Part shown: piece by piece, positions 1-11,829 of the stretch
How the letters are laid out: every line of letters begins with the position of its first letter
Position numbering within the stretch: position 1 is the stretch's first letter
Assembly: GCF_002775205.1 (NCBI RefSeq)
Contig: NC_036459.1
Location: 16,786,312-16,850,311, forward strand
Direction of reading: 5' to 3'
From: Xiphophorus maculatus
Lineage: Eukaryota > Chordata > Actinopteri > Cyprinodontiformes > Poeciliidae
DNA: 64,000 nt
The notes under the pieces: generated by a model
The model's input: only the letters and a program-made list of their open reading frames with translations
Told to the model about the DNA's origin: nothing
The model's database searches: none
Made by a program: the position numbers and the translations under genes

Positions 1-223
1 TTTTTTAACTGAAACATTTCTTCTCTATGTCCAAATTGGCAGTACAGGCAGAATTAGATAGTTTTTACATTATTAATATTATTATTTCTATGAGTGTCCT
101 CTGACTTTTTTGTATCTCTCAAAATATCAGAAATGACTCTTTTTTCTAAATGTGTAAATTTATGCTAGGGCTGTTGCTAACTTTTGTGTTTATTTTCTTT
201 CTTCTTTTTTATCTTTTATGCAG

Positions 224-3200
224 TCATGTCAATCTACCTCTACATTATTAAATACGAACTCCCTGTTGTTATTCAGTCCTTTACTGGAGCAAGTGATGGG
301 TAAGTAGTTAAATATTTGGTTATTATAACAACTAAACAGAGAAATAGCAGAATTGGTTCTTATTAATTGCATGGCTGCTGTTCATTTCACCATTTGCCAC
401 TTAATACATTTATAGGTTTTGTTATTTTAGAGCTGAAATTTCTAGTACAAAATCAAATTATGTGACACTCTATAGTTGTGCTGCTCAACGTGGCAGAATG
501 TTGGAATTGCTCTATTAATTATATTCAGATTTTATCTTCTTAAAAACTTTAATTCCTTTATTTCTGGCAGGAAATTAATTATTTATGACCAAATTTGAAC
601 CCAACTAAAGCACAATAGTTGAAAATGAAGTGTTGTTGGATGCAGAGCAGGAGCAAAGAAGAGAGAGAGAAGAACATTCAAACTCCTCCATCAATGATAA
701 TGAACAAGACGAGTCCAATTTCATCCAATTGTCTAAAACGTTGAATGAACTGGACTCAGCCAGAGTATTAGGAACGCAGTACTACGTAATCATTGGACTG
801 TAACGTTTATCTCCCAGGCTTTCTGACTCTACGAGCCGACAAAGCTTTATAAAGGAAATGGATTAACTGAAACATTGACGATAAAAGATGGCGTCATCCA
901 GGAGTTTTACTGTGATGTGTCATCTCAGCAGCCTAGATATTTATATGTGGTAAACACTCACATGACCAAGCAAGTGGTATCTGCTTGGTCATGTGACAGT
1001 TAAAGTGACTACGGGGCTACATTGGTCGTCTGCTTCAATTAAAATATTGGTAAATTCTGAAATAACAGCAATATATCAGATATCAACATCATCTCAAGTT
1101 TTCATATTGATGAGCCCTAATAATTAATCTTCTGTAGCTTAGAAATACCTGGATGAAAAATACACAAAATTTGAAATTATATCCAATGTAATAATAATAA
1201 TAAAGCAACAGTTTCATAAAGAAAAAAACAGTGCAGCTTGGAGAGAATGTCAAATGAATAATGAAGGCTGTCTTATTCCATGCATAGCACCAGTCAGTTT
1301 ATAGGCCATGTCTATTGGTTCCCTGAAAAACTATCAAAATCCAGATATTTTTTTTCAGTCATAGAAAGTTTCCCGGACAGAATGTGAAAAGTGGACATGT
1401 CCAGTGTAAGGAGGACATTTGATCACTGTTGGAATTAATTTTTATTCACAAACTGATCAGGCCCATTTCTTAAGCATTCCTTGTGTTGGAGACACAAGGA
1501 ATGTGTGCTTTGTGTCTGCCAGTCTAGAGAGTGATCTGACCTCCTCTGACTCTGAAAAGTCAAGACAAGTGCAAAAATTCTCATTTTGAGTATTCAAACT
1601 AATTAATTACATTTTCTCAACAGATTGTGTAACAAATATGATTCTATCAATTTAAAGATGTATTTGTGTGTTTCAGTGAATGGTACATCAATGGAGATTA
1701 CCTTGTGATTCTGGTCTCAATTATTGTTATCCTGCCTCTCTCGCTGCTCAGGAACTTGGGTAAGGATATATTTCCTAAGTACTAACAAAAGTTGAAACAC
1801 CAGCTTTAAAACAATTTTTTTTTTTTTTTATCTTACCTCAATAGGTTACCGTGGTTACACCAGTGGTCTCTCTCTGCTCTGCATTGTGTTCTTTCTGATT
1901 GTGGTGAGTATGACCCCTCCCTCTTTTATTTCTCCTGTGACTTAGATTTTGTAAATTGTTTCATTAAAGTTTTCAAATCAATAGTTATTTAATTTTTTGA
2001 GTATTGTAAAAATATAGTGTAGTCCAAACACTTCTTTCCCTTTATGCAGGTGGTCATAAAGAAATTCCAGATTCCATGCCCTCTGCAATATTTTACTGAC
2101 TCTGGAAATGAAACCATGCATATGTTCAACAGCGACTACGCCACTACCGATGATGACACTTGCAAGCCTAAATACTTTGTCTACAACTCACAGGTAAATA
2201 AATCTCTCACAGATTAAACAGATTTGAATATTTTCAATAATACTCGAGGAATAACTTCTAATGTTTATATTTTTCCATCTCTCCAGACTGTCTATGCTAT
2301 ACCCATCCTCACTTTTGCCTTCGTGTGCCACCCTACTATCCTACCCATGTATGATGAGCTCAAAGAGTAAGTGCTGCTGCATGAATTTAACTCAAAGTCC
2401 TATAATGTTTAAATTACACCATTGTTATATTTCTTTAAAGTTTGGTCTGGTGTCTAAATAAAACTCTCCTTCCCTGAACAGCCGGTCACGCCGAAAGATG
2501 CAGAATGTGGCCAACGTGTCCTTCCTGGCCATGTTCATCATGTACCTGCTGGCTGCCCTCTTCGGATACCTCACCTTCAACAGTAAGATATACAATAAGA
2601 TTTAAAAACAACAATGTGTTAGCTTTAGACTGTTAGCAGTATTGAGATATTGTCAAGATGCATGTTGGACCCAAATGCAGCAGGTTGAGACGTCGAGTAG
2701 ATTTTAAAGATTTAATGAAGAAGAGCTGAACAAATAAATCACAGGAATCACAGGATTATTTAAATCCCATATAATAACAGGAAGATCCACCAAGAAGTGA
2801 GACTGGCTGTTCGTCTCAGGTCCAGTAGGTTGACGTCACGACAGACACATTCAGTGTTCATTGTATTTTTCTTACAAGCAGGGAATCAAGTTGGTGGTTA
2901 TACACCTCTCCATAATCTGCCACCTTATCGTGGTGGAGGGGTTTGAGTGTCCCAGTGATCCTAGGAGCTACACTGTCTGGATCTTTATGCCCTTGGTAGG
3001 ATCACCCAAGGCAGACAGACAAAGCGCAGCCTGAAGACCCCTTATGATGAGAAGTAGCGTTGGATTTAGTGTTCCATCGCCTGGACTTTAGCTTAAATAA
3101 CATAAAGCTACATAATTTTTAAAGTTTAATCAGTAATGCTTTTATAACAAATTTATGTCAGATCATGATTTCTTGGTTAATGTCAAGTTGTCATAACGAA

Positions 3201-6200
3201 GACATTTTGAATAATGTCAACTTTGTATTAAAAGTGTCATGATTTACCGAATGATGCTTTATGACAACAGTCATAAATATTCATGAAGACTTACTCATGT
3301 TCATGACAGGTGTTATGTCACGTTTATGTCGGTGTAATGACAGTGTTATTCACAACCCGTCAAATAAAGTGTTACCATATTTATTTGTTTAATGTGTGAT
3401 GACACGTAGTGATTCAGTACAGGACTACGGGGCTTCATGAACAAGCTGAATGAATTCTTCATTCAGCTTGTTGAATATAATTTAAACTGAAAGAAAATAA
3501 AATGCAATTGAATATGCCATTATTAGTGTTTAATAACTTTAGGGTAAGAATGGATTATGATGGGAATTATTTTATGATGGCTGACCTCAGTCCAGCCCTG
3601 TTTGGCTGGCTGGTTTGGAGCCACAATTCTTGAGGTTCCAGGGAGCGAGGTGAGCTGAAGAGCTAATGCAACAACACCGGATCCGGGTTTGAAGCCGGGC
3701 CAGTTTGTGTCCAGAAGAGGCTAATGATAATTCCTTCTTCTCCTCATCAGTTAGTACTTTAAGGAACGTGAAAATGTAAATATTTAGAAGGTGTCAAATC
3801 ATTTAGGCTAGATTTGCTTCTTTTAGGTTGGCTTTAAATCTGGTTGTGGGCAAGACATTGTCTCAGAGAGATATTAGGTGGGCAACTGTCATGATGGATT
3901 ACTATTTTCAGACCCACATGCAGAACACAATTCAGGAGAGGTATATACGTAGGCCTGTCGCGATAAACGATAAATCGATTAATCGTACGATAAATTAAAA
4001 CTATCGACGTCATTTTAATTATCGGCATTATCGTCTCTTCTGGCCTTTTTCTCTTTATGACACTGAATGAAAAAAAGGCTCAACTCCGGTGCTCTCCACT
4101 GACTCCTCCCTTCCTCATTTCCTTAGTGTAAAGCCCAGCGCCACTGCACAATCTTAGAGCTGTCGGACGATTGTCGGCCCATTTTCAAAACCTGACAGAC
4201 CACACATTACCCGACAGAAATCCTAGGTATAACGGTTCAATCGGATTCGTTCCTGCCGTGTGGTGTCCAACAATGGGCACAGAATAATGGCTACAAGTTC
4301 AGTGAACTAATTTTAAAACCGGGCATTAATCAATGCTTTACTACAGTCTACCTGCAATGCATGTGGCTAGTGTCAGCGTAAAGTCCTGACTGAATGAAAA
4401 TCATTATAACCTATTTACGTCACGTTAACGAAGAACAGCTGAAAAGTTACCGGGTTTATCAACTGCAGTAGCAATTTCACTCCAACTCCTCCCCTTGTCA
4501 TTTCTATATTCTTTGCATGTTGAATAAACATTAATGTTGTTTCCACATATCATCTCCAATGTCCGCTGGACTTCGGGTTGCGTCTTGTCAGCTGTTTGGG
4601 ATTCCCCGACGTAATTTCCCCTCAGAAAACACGGAGGAGAATCCGCGCTTTCTGATTGGCTCCCTGTCACATTCAACAGGCTGCGTTAAGCTCCCAGTCG
4701 GGGAAAAACCCTGATTTAGATCGGAGCGGCAACGACGATCTACCGTAACACACCACACACTCTTAGAAAGACCAACTTTCTAAGATTGTTGTAAGGGGAA
4801 AAATAGGAGCAAAAAATCGTGTAGTGTGAACTATTGCATCAGGTAGTCGATGTGCCCATCTTCTCTATTTAAATCTAATTATTACTGAAGGGCAACATGA
4901 TATACAGACTTCATAATCTGCACTCTTTTGGTTGAATGCAGTATTTATTTCCACTTTGGCTTTATGTCAGGCATGTCCAAAGTCCGGCCCGGGGGCCAAT
5001 CACGGCCCGCGGTCAGATTTCATACGGCCCGCAGCTTCGGTTTTATAATGTATTATTTATGGCCCGCCTGCACCGTGAAACAGAATAAATAAATCATAAA
5101 ACTTGAAACTGTAATTCCTCCTTTCACCAAATGGTGGCAGCACCACTTTAATACTATCAGTCTCTGCCTCCGTGCAGCGAACCGCTCTCCACTCATTTCT
5201 GCCATGGCCACTGCAAAGAAAACCAGTTTACAGTGAGGGCCGCCGCTTTCAAGAGAGATGGGAATTATAATACTTCAATGAAAATCAAGCCAATTGTGCT
5301 TGTCTAATTTGTAATGAGACGGTTGCCTTGTCTAAGGATTTCAACGTAAAGAGACACTACCAGACTAAACATGCTAACACATACAACAAGCTAACAGGAA
5401 GTGACCGTGCTGAAAAACTGAAGCAGCTCCAAGCTGGACTGGCATCACAACAGCGATTTCTTTGGGCCTGTGAGTCAAAAGAAAATACCAAAGAAGCTAT
5501 GAAGTTAATGTTAATAGCTAAACATGGCAAACCTTCTACTGGAGGTACATTTATCAAAGACTGAGTTATGAAAATGGTGGAGAACATTTTGCCCTGAGAA
5601 GAAGCAAGAATTTGAGAAAAATGTTTGCCTGGCAGTAACAGTGTGGCACTGAGAGCTGAGGACATGAAATTGAGTATTTTGAACGGTAACGTCTGTCACT
5701 ATCAGCAGTGAAGAGCCAAAAAACATTTATGCACCTGGATTTATGGCACTTATTTTTATTAAACTCTTGAGTAAGATTTGGTTATGAACCTGTAGATATT
5801 GTAAATGACAAGAGCAAAATTCACTTGTTTTAAGATTTAATAATAACAGACAACTTTGCATTACTTATAACTCCTGTTTAAAATGTTCTTGAGGCAAAGA
5901 TATTTTTAAACTCATGTAAATTTAAGGTATTTCATACAGTTTGTTCAATGTTATTTGACTCTCCAGATATGAATGAAAGGCAGAATTTGTGTTTTTAGAG
6001 TTGTTCTCATTTGCCTGAGTGGCTTATATTTGGTTATTTTGTCATTTGAAAAATAAAGATAATTGTGACAATGAAAATTGTTTTATAACGGTGTGTGAAA
6101 CTTTTGTAGATAAAAAATGTCCGAACAAACTATTGGCCCCCGGGCATCTTGACTTTATCAAATCTGGCCCTCTTTGCAAAAAGTTTGGACACCCCTGCTT

Positions 6201-8301
6201 TATGTTGTTTAGTTTTTTTTTCAAGTGCGTTTTTTGTTAATGGAGACCATTTTATTTTCGTTTTTGGTTGTTTTGTTTATTTTGTTTATCAGTTCCAGTG
6301 TTTAGTGTTCTTTTGAAAATAAAGTGTATCTATCTTTGGCAAGAAATCACATGGATTATTATGTCATTTCCATTAAATCAGTGTAAAAAGGTCTTCAAAC
6401 AATATTATCGTTTATCGCAATAATTTTTGAGACAATTAATCGCTCAGCAAAATTTGCTATCGTGACAGGCCTATATATACGGTAATTGGTTTATTGTAAA
6501 ACGGCAAGCGAAGGTAGTGGAAGCTCTGGTCTGGTCCCGTGAAACGGGTTCACGGAGCGATCGGCTCTCTAAAGAGGCAGAGCAGAATGGTGAGTTCAGG
6601 GTTGTCGGAAACGGGAAAGTCACAGAACAGAGTAAACGGAGCTTACTTGTGGTTCGATGGTATGAGATCTAGGAGAGTTTACTGGAAGGTTCGGAGTCTT
6701 AGTCTCTTAAGTGGTCCAGGTGGTCCGGTGCTTGACAGCTGGTGTCCAGGAGGGAAACAGAGGATTGCGTCGGAGGGCGGACAGGTGGGCTCGGCGGGGA
6801 CAAAGGAGCGGTGCAACTGCCAGTCGTGGAATCCGGGGGGGGAACTTGTATTCAGACTGAGGAGGTGAGTCTGGGAACTCGGGCAACCAGTGGGTAGGAC
6901 TCACGGCGTCACGAGGGGAATCTCGATCAGAGAAGCAGACAGGATCTGTAAGGGCTTCTCCGGGGAAAAACCTGAAGGCAAAAAACAACAGGAAAAGTCA
7001 CTTGAGGATTCAGATCAACAAGGAAAGATCAGAGGCTAGCTCTAGGAGGCTCAGAGGTACCGTTACTGGCTAACACTCGGGCGCTGAAGGACTGGCAGAG
7101 GCCTCCTTTAGTACACGCCGCTGATGAGTTGATCGGGTTCAGGTGTGCTTGATGACGGTCTACACACACTCCAGTCGGGTGAGTATGGCGCCATCTGTCG
7201 TAAAAGGTGAGTGTATGCACAGAAAAACCCACAAAGAAGAACCAAAGGACCCCGAACCACAACAGCAACAGCACAAAAACTGCAGAGTTGTGTTCATTAT
7301 GACTATTTCCTTTTCTGGATGAAACAGAAATTAAATCTTCTATGTAGAAAATATCAAGGGTATTGTTTTAAGTATACTACACATCCATGTCTTATGAGTT
7401 AGCATGTCAATGTTTATTAATTACATATAATTGCAGCTGAGTTGGCATTAAATCAAACTGTTCTTGGTTATAAGAAGTAAGTAAATGTGTCAGTTTTAAC
7501 TAAAGTGATCTCTGTCATATTTCTATTCAGTCCACGTGGGACCTGAGCTGCTCCACACCTACTCAAAGTTCTACAAGCACGATATTCTCCTGCTGGTTGT
7601 TCGTCTGGCTGTGCTGGCCGCTGTCACACTCACGGTTCCTGTGGTGCTCTTCCCTGTAAGTATTGAGGATCTACTGTTAATTATCCAGTCAGTCATGAAG
7701 ACTATGAAGTCCATTGAGCTAATCTTTGTCTGGTTCTGAACAGATTCGTACCTCAGTCGGCCACCTGCTGTTCCCAAAAAAGGACTTCAGCTGGATCCGT
7801 CACGTTATTATCACAGTGAGCCTGCTATCAGGAACCAACATTCTGGTCATCTTTGTCCCCAGCATCAGAGATATTTTTGGCTTCATTGGTAAGTAACTGC
7901 ACATGTTAATATGTATCATCAACTTTCTAACAATGTATTATTGACCTTTTATGATTAACGGCTCAATTTTTCCTCATTCCAGGTGCCTCTCCTGCTGTAA
8001 TGCTGATCTTCATCCTGCCCTCAGCTTTCTATCTCAGACTGGTTAAGAAGGAGTCAATGAAATCCATGCAGAAGATTGGGGTAAGACATTACTAAACATT
8101 TCACAATTTCAATCACATTTTGTTTTTCTAGTAAACTCAATGTGAAATATTGTGTAACTAACAACTTCAAATTAACTGTGAAATATTTTCTTCCACCAGG
8201 CTCTGATGTTCCTGATATTAGGATTTGTTGTCATGTTTGTCTGCATGACTCTTATCATCTACGACTGGATCGTGAACTCTATGGAAGACCAAGGCCACTG
8301 A
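224..8301 (+). CDS. slc38a2: slc38a2/4-like neutral amino acid transporter, copy 1 (5' end outside window)
   Basis: Sodium-coupled neutral amino acid transporter (SNAT, SLC38 family), a plasma-membrane importer of small neutral amino acids. Ten exons are visible: 224-299, 1677-1759, 1845-1903, 2050-2193, 2287-2366, 2482-2582, 7531-7655, 7744-7888, 7983-8080 and 8200-8301 (stop TGA). All have AG/GT borders and compatible phases. Family blocks in order: KYELPVVIQSFTG, EWYINGDYLVILVS, LGYTSG-like loop, FAFVCHPTILP, SRRKMQNV, LAVLAAVTLTVPVVLFP, IRDIFGFIG. The extracellular loop in 2050-2193 keeps the two cysteines (PCPL and DTCKP) and one N-glycosylation site (NET). The second sequon of the paralogues is lost (DYATT). 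Exons before residue block 'MS.YL..KYELP' (TM1-TM4) lie left of the window. The 4.9-kb intron 2583-7530 is full of transposons. Similarity is split between SNAT2 and SNAT4, so the exact orthologue is open. Confidence 0.88.
4968..6197 (+). mobile_element. hAT (Charlie-like) element nested in the outer hAT
   Basis: The left end CAGGCATGTCCAAAGTCC and the right end (minus strand) CAGGGGTGTCCAAACTTT are imperfect terminal inverted repeats of the Charlie type. The 8-bp target duplication ctttatgt is intact at 4960-4967 and 6198-6205. At about 5295-5564 a plus-strand reading frame encodes a zinc-finger N-terminal fragment of a hAT transposase (LICNETV, then FNVKRHYQTKH). The DDE catalytic part is missing, so this is a deleted, non-autonomous copy. 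Confidence 0.85.
5295..5564 (+). pseudogene. hAT transposase N-terminal fragment
   Basis: The reading frame encodes C-x2-C (LICNET) followed by an H-x4-H-type finger (KRHYQTKH) and the 'LKQLQAGLASQQRFL' linker typical of Charlie-group hAT transposases and of the host proteins derived from them. It stops at 5564 with no catalytic domain and lies inside a TIR/TSD-bounded element. It is transposon debris, not a host gene. Confidence 0.7.
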
Positions 8302-8331
8302 AGCTCCAGCTCTTCTGATGCTGGAGCTTCA
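8299..8331 (+). promoter_or_regulatory. Perfect hairpin overlapping the stop codon of slc38a copy 1
   Basis: TGAAGCTCCAGC (8299-8310, beginning with the stop TGA) pairs exactly with GCTGGAGCTTCA (8320-8331) around a 9-nt loop. An AATAAA follows at 8336-8341. Copies 2 and 3 keep only the left arm and a short CCAGC/GCTGG stem. Confidence 0.5.
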
Positions 8332-9702
8332 GCAAAATAAATTCAGGAACTGAATTCATTTTCCGTTTTTAACTTTTATTTTAAAGTTGCTATTTTTTTT
8401 ACTGTATCAAATATATCCTAAAAAGGACATATTATTTGTCTTTTTTCAGGTAAGCCAAACCTATTCAATATTCCTCCTAACATCCTATGACTTTGCACAG
8501 AGGTGCTAAGCTGTGTTAGCATTGACATGCTAACACTATGTACTCCAGCTTAAGTAATACTACTTGTATATTAAAAAGATACATATTTTTTTAATTTAAA
8601 CTTTTTTCAAAAGACCGTAAAAGAAATATTTTGGAACGTCACATCAATAATTTTCTTATGAAGCATTTGATTCAGTGTGTTATATTCAATTTTTAAAAAT
8701 TTTAAATAAAATGTTGTATTGAACCTCGATTCTCTGTGTTCATCATGTCTGATGTTGGTCTCTGTTTTCAAATGTCTGTATTTGAGGCAAGACATGCCTG
8801 AATACCAAGTAATGTTCTAAATGTGAATATTTTAGCAGGAGTTCCAATCTCGACTTTTCCAAGTTTGATCTTTTATTTTTATTTTTGTCATCTCAAGGAA
8901 CTTTATAAAGCACTTTCAGTTTATTTCCTGTCATTTAGAACTTTGGTCCACATACAATTCATTCCTGAGCAGAGGAATCAAATACATAGCCACATGTGTC
9001 ACAATAACAAATTTTGCTGGACAATAAATTGTCCCAGAACTTATTGCGATAAATGATAATATTGTTGTTCTGAAACCATTTTCAAGTAATGTAACGGAAA
9101 TGGCATAATAATGGCAAGAACGCATTCTTACAAATCAATAAACTTTAAATTCTACTGATAATTTAAACACTGGAACTGGAAGACATTTGAAAAAAACTAA
9201 ATAAGTAAAGAAAATCAACAAAAACAACAAATAAATTCTGAAGTCTCTGTAAACTTATTTTAAAAAAAACATGGATAGTTGAGAACAAAGAACTAGATTG
9301 ACGACTTTTATCATTCAGTTTTTGGTAAAAAGAGAAAAACGATAAATCAAGTAAATGAAAATGATTGAGTTTCTTTGTCCAACACAGTTATTTATGTTCA
9401 TTTGATCTTTTCATGTAAAATGATCAAGGTTATCTAAAAGAACCAGGCACGAATAGTTCTTATTCTTACAAGAAGAAAAACAAGCTTTACCAACGGTGGT
9501 GTCAGTTACATTTAAGAGGGACTTTTAATATTAATTTTATATTTTTAATTCTTTCATAAGAATTCATTGCCATTGATTTTCTTAAGTAATATATAAATTT
9601 TTTTTCCATAAGAATCTGAATAAAATTTGGTCAACAGATTCTGTAGCTTGGTTGTCTAAATGCAAGGAGAGAACACAAAATAAATGAGCCGTAATATTCC
9701 CT
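8302..9702. other. 3' UTR and AT-rich spacer after slc38a copy 1
   Basis: A possible poly(A) signal lies 35 bases after the stop. The rest is AT-rich, without exon-like sequence or a credible reading frame. The block near 8700-8820 resembles 56700-56830 after copy 3 (both read 'ctctgtgttcatc.tgt'), so the repeat unit extends beyond the coding region. Confidence 0.45.
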
Positions 9703-9925
9703 CCGGTTTATAAACAACTCAGAGTCTGATGAAAGTAAAGACAGAGGCTAAAGCTGACCACAAAAAAACCCCAGAAAGGAATCAGATATAAAACAATAAC
9801 AGGGTATGACGACTGTATTGTTTTTGTTCCATATTTTAAATCAGTTTAGTCGGTGGTTTCATTAATTGTTCCTTTTTGGTTGTTTGACTGTTTCCAGTAG
9901 TGACGACACATGAAGCATTCATGTT
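9703..9925 (+). repeat. Orphan duplicate of the slc38a copy 3 upstream region
   Basis: About 220 bases (starting 'aacaactcagagtctgatga' and running through 'agtttagtcggtggt' to 'gtttccagtagtgac') match 48686-48870, which lies directly upstream of slc38a copy 3. No slc38a exon 1 follows here; a hAT element begins 140 bases later. It is a left-over of the tandem duplication. Confidence 0.7.
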
Positions 9926-10068
9926 TTATTAGTTGGTTAGCAAAACAACAAATGGTTGAAATTTTAGAATTTATAAATATTAAAACAACATTCAATCTTG
10001 TTTTTTTGAAAACTTTGTTGGTACTATTTGGTCCTGTGGCTAAATGTTAGCTTCCACATGCTAACGAG

Positions 10069-10782
10069 CAGTGGTGGGAAGTAACGAAGTACAAGTACTT
10101 CGTTACTGTACTTAAGTACAACTTTCATGTATCTGTACTTTACTTAAGTAGATTTAATAATGGGTACTTTCTACTTTTACTCCACTACATTTTACAGTAA
10201 GTATCTGTACTTTCTACTTCACTACATTTCTACAAAAGTGTCGCGTTACTCGTTACATCCAAGTCGCACTGCTCTCTTTTTGTCCGTTAAAATATGAAGT
10301 TCAGGGACTTTAAGGTGGCGCCGTAAAATCCAAGCAATAACGTGACTTAGTGTCTGTTGTCACCCATCGCCTCCCCCTTTACTAGCACGCGGAGCTCCAG
10401 ACATGCGCAGTGGTTTCCTCTGAGCGGGAGAAGATGTCTAACTAATCGATAATAGCTGCATAAATCATAAGATATGACGACATGTAAAACCAGCAGCGCT
10501 TCGCTTTCACAGACGGTGGGACTTTGTCCAACTTTTAGCGTCACTTGGAAGGAAAGCTTAAAGAAAGGTAAGATCTGTGGACGTGATGCTAGCAAAGCTA
10601 GCTGTACTGAGACACATGTTGCATCTGCGATGAAAAAAAGTTGTCACTCATGCGCTGAATTATTGTGTGGATTCAGGAACGATCCGATTCTTCTGGACGG
10701 ATCTTTACTAAGGTTGATGGGACTGAAGCCTCACTGAGAGCCGTTCTTTGTTCTTGTATACACTGCAATAGCTATATGTAGC

Positions 10783-10818
<36 letters not shown>

Positions 10819-11821
10819 TTTATTTAATTGCCGAATAAGTAAAAGTTGAACGTATGAACACAGAGCATGCTCATTGATTGATTTTGTCTCCTGTCATGGT
10901 GGCAAACATGCAGTGGGAGGGAGGATGAGAACAGTCATGGTGCTCCTTCTGCTTGTTGCGCCGTTGGACAGTGTTCATAGTGTTGTTGTAATGTTACAAT
11001 TACAGTTAATTGCTATGTTTCATGGTTTAATGGTGCAGACAGTTGTGGTTTCTGACATGGGCAATATGGGCAACCGCCCAGGGCGTTATTTTTATAGGGA
11101 TGGCAGGCGACCTCTGCGGATTGTAGCACAGCGATGAAAGCAAAACAGAATGAAATGAGTTGTAATTGATACTGGTTAAATATATTTCAGCTCTAAGTAT
11201 TTATATCTAGGTGTTTTTATGGAAATGTGGATCTTTCAGATCAATCTGAGAACCAATTTTGATAGGTGCACTTCATTTTATTGTGTCATGTAGCGCAGGG
11301 CGCTGGTCTTGGTCTCGTGTTCAGTGGTCTTGACTACAACTCTGCTACGTGGCTCCTCGATTGCATGTCTTCCCCCCCACACCTTCGTTCCATCCCCTTT
11401 CAGTTGGATTTCTTTCTAAATAAATGTCACTAATGAAGTTCATGCTACGTTAGGACAGGAAATAAGATGTTTCCATCCCTGAAATTATGATGCATAGAAT
11501 CACATGTCTAAGTCTAAACTCTTACAGAGAATAAACACAATAAGAACATGTTTAATCTGTGACATTGTTTATTAAAATGGCACATTTATGATGTATTCAA
11601 ATTAAATACTATCGGCACACTTAATGATATTAGCGATTAGGTTATGTATTCAGCAAGTACTTTTACTTTTAATACTTAAGTATTTTTAAAAGCCAGTACT
11701 TTTTTTACTTTTACTTAAGTAAAATGTTAATGTGGTACTTTGACTTTTACTTGAGTACATTTTTGCCTGTGTATTTGTACTTTTACTTAAGTACATTTTT
11801 TGAGTACTTTCTCCACCACTG
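10069..11821. mobile_element. hAT-type element with 8-bp target duplication ctaacgag
   Basis: It begins CAGTGGTGGGAAGTAACGAA and ends ...CTTTCTCCACCACTG, with the AGTACTT/AAGTACTT-rich subterminal repeats typical of a widespread fish hAT family. The target duplication ctaacgag is present at 10061-10068 and 11822-11829. The 1.75-kb interior has short open frames (10474-10737, 10874-11137) but no recognisable transposase motif. A (TA)n(CA)n microsatellite sits at about 10786-10819. Confidence 0.85.
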
Positions 11822-11829
11822 CTAACGAG

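Larger units (their letters stand above)
3950..6473. mobile_element. Non-autonomous hAT-type element (outer), with 8-bp target duplication
   Basis: The ends are inverted repeats starting TAGGCCTGTCGCGATA (3950) and, on the other strand, TAGGCCTGTCACGATA (from 6473). Both sides carry the 8-bp direct repeat tatatacg (3942-3949 and 6474-6481), the target-site size of hAT transposases. Without the inner insertion the element is about 1.3 kb and shows no transposase reading frame, so it is non-autonomous. Confidence 0.82.
2583..7530. repeat. Repeat-filled intron of slc38a copy 1
   Basis: This intron is about 5 kb, against 0.6 kb in copy 2 (34728-35310). It holds a stretch beginning near 2892 that resembles the 5' part of a common fish repeat (a block 'ccaccttatcgtggtggagg' at 2920-2939), probably LINE-derived. 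A piece at 3150-3380 ends in 'caaataaagtgttacc', which looks like a MITE end. An unclassified interspersed repeat spans about 3889-7200. Two nested hAT elements are listed separately. No host exon was found inside. Confidence 0.6.

Noticed and set aside
4830-4842. attgcatca, the reverse of the ATF4-type amino acid response core
   Set aside because: It lies inside a hAT element in a middle intron of copy 1, not in intron 1 where SNAT2 carries its response element. I found no TGATGCAAT-type core in intron 1 of copy 2 (27208-28093) or copy 3 (49142-49559).
10474-11137. Open frames inside the hAT element as a transposase
   Set aside because: No zinc finger or hAT catalytic or dimerisation motif is visible; lengths are those expected by chance.
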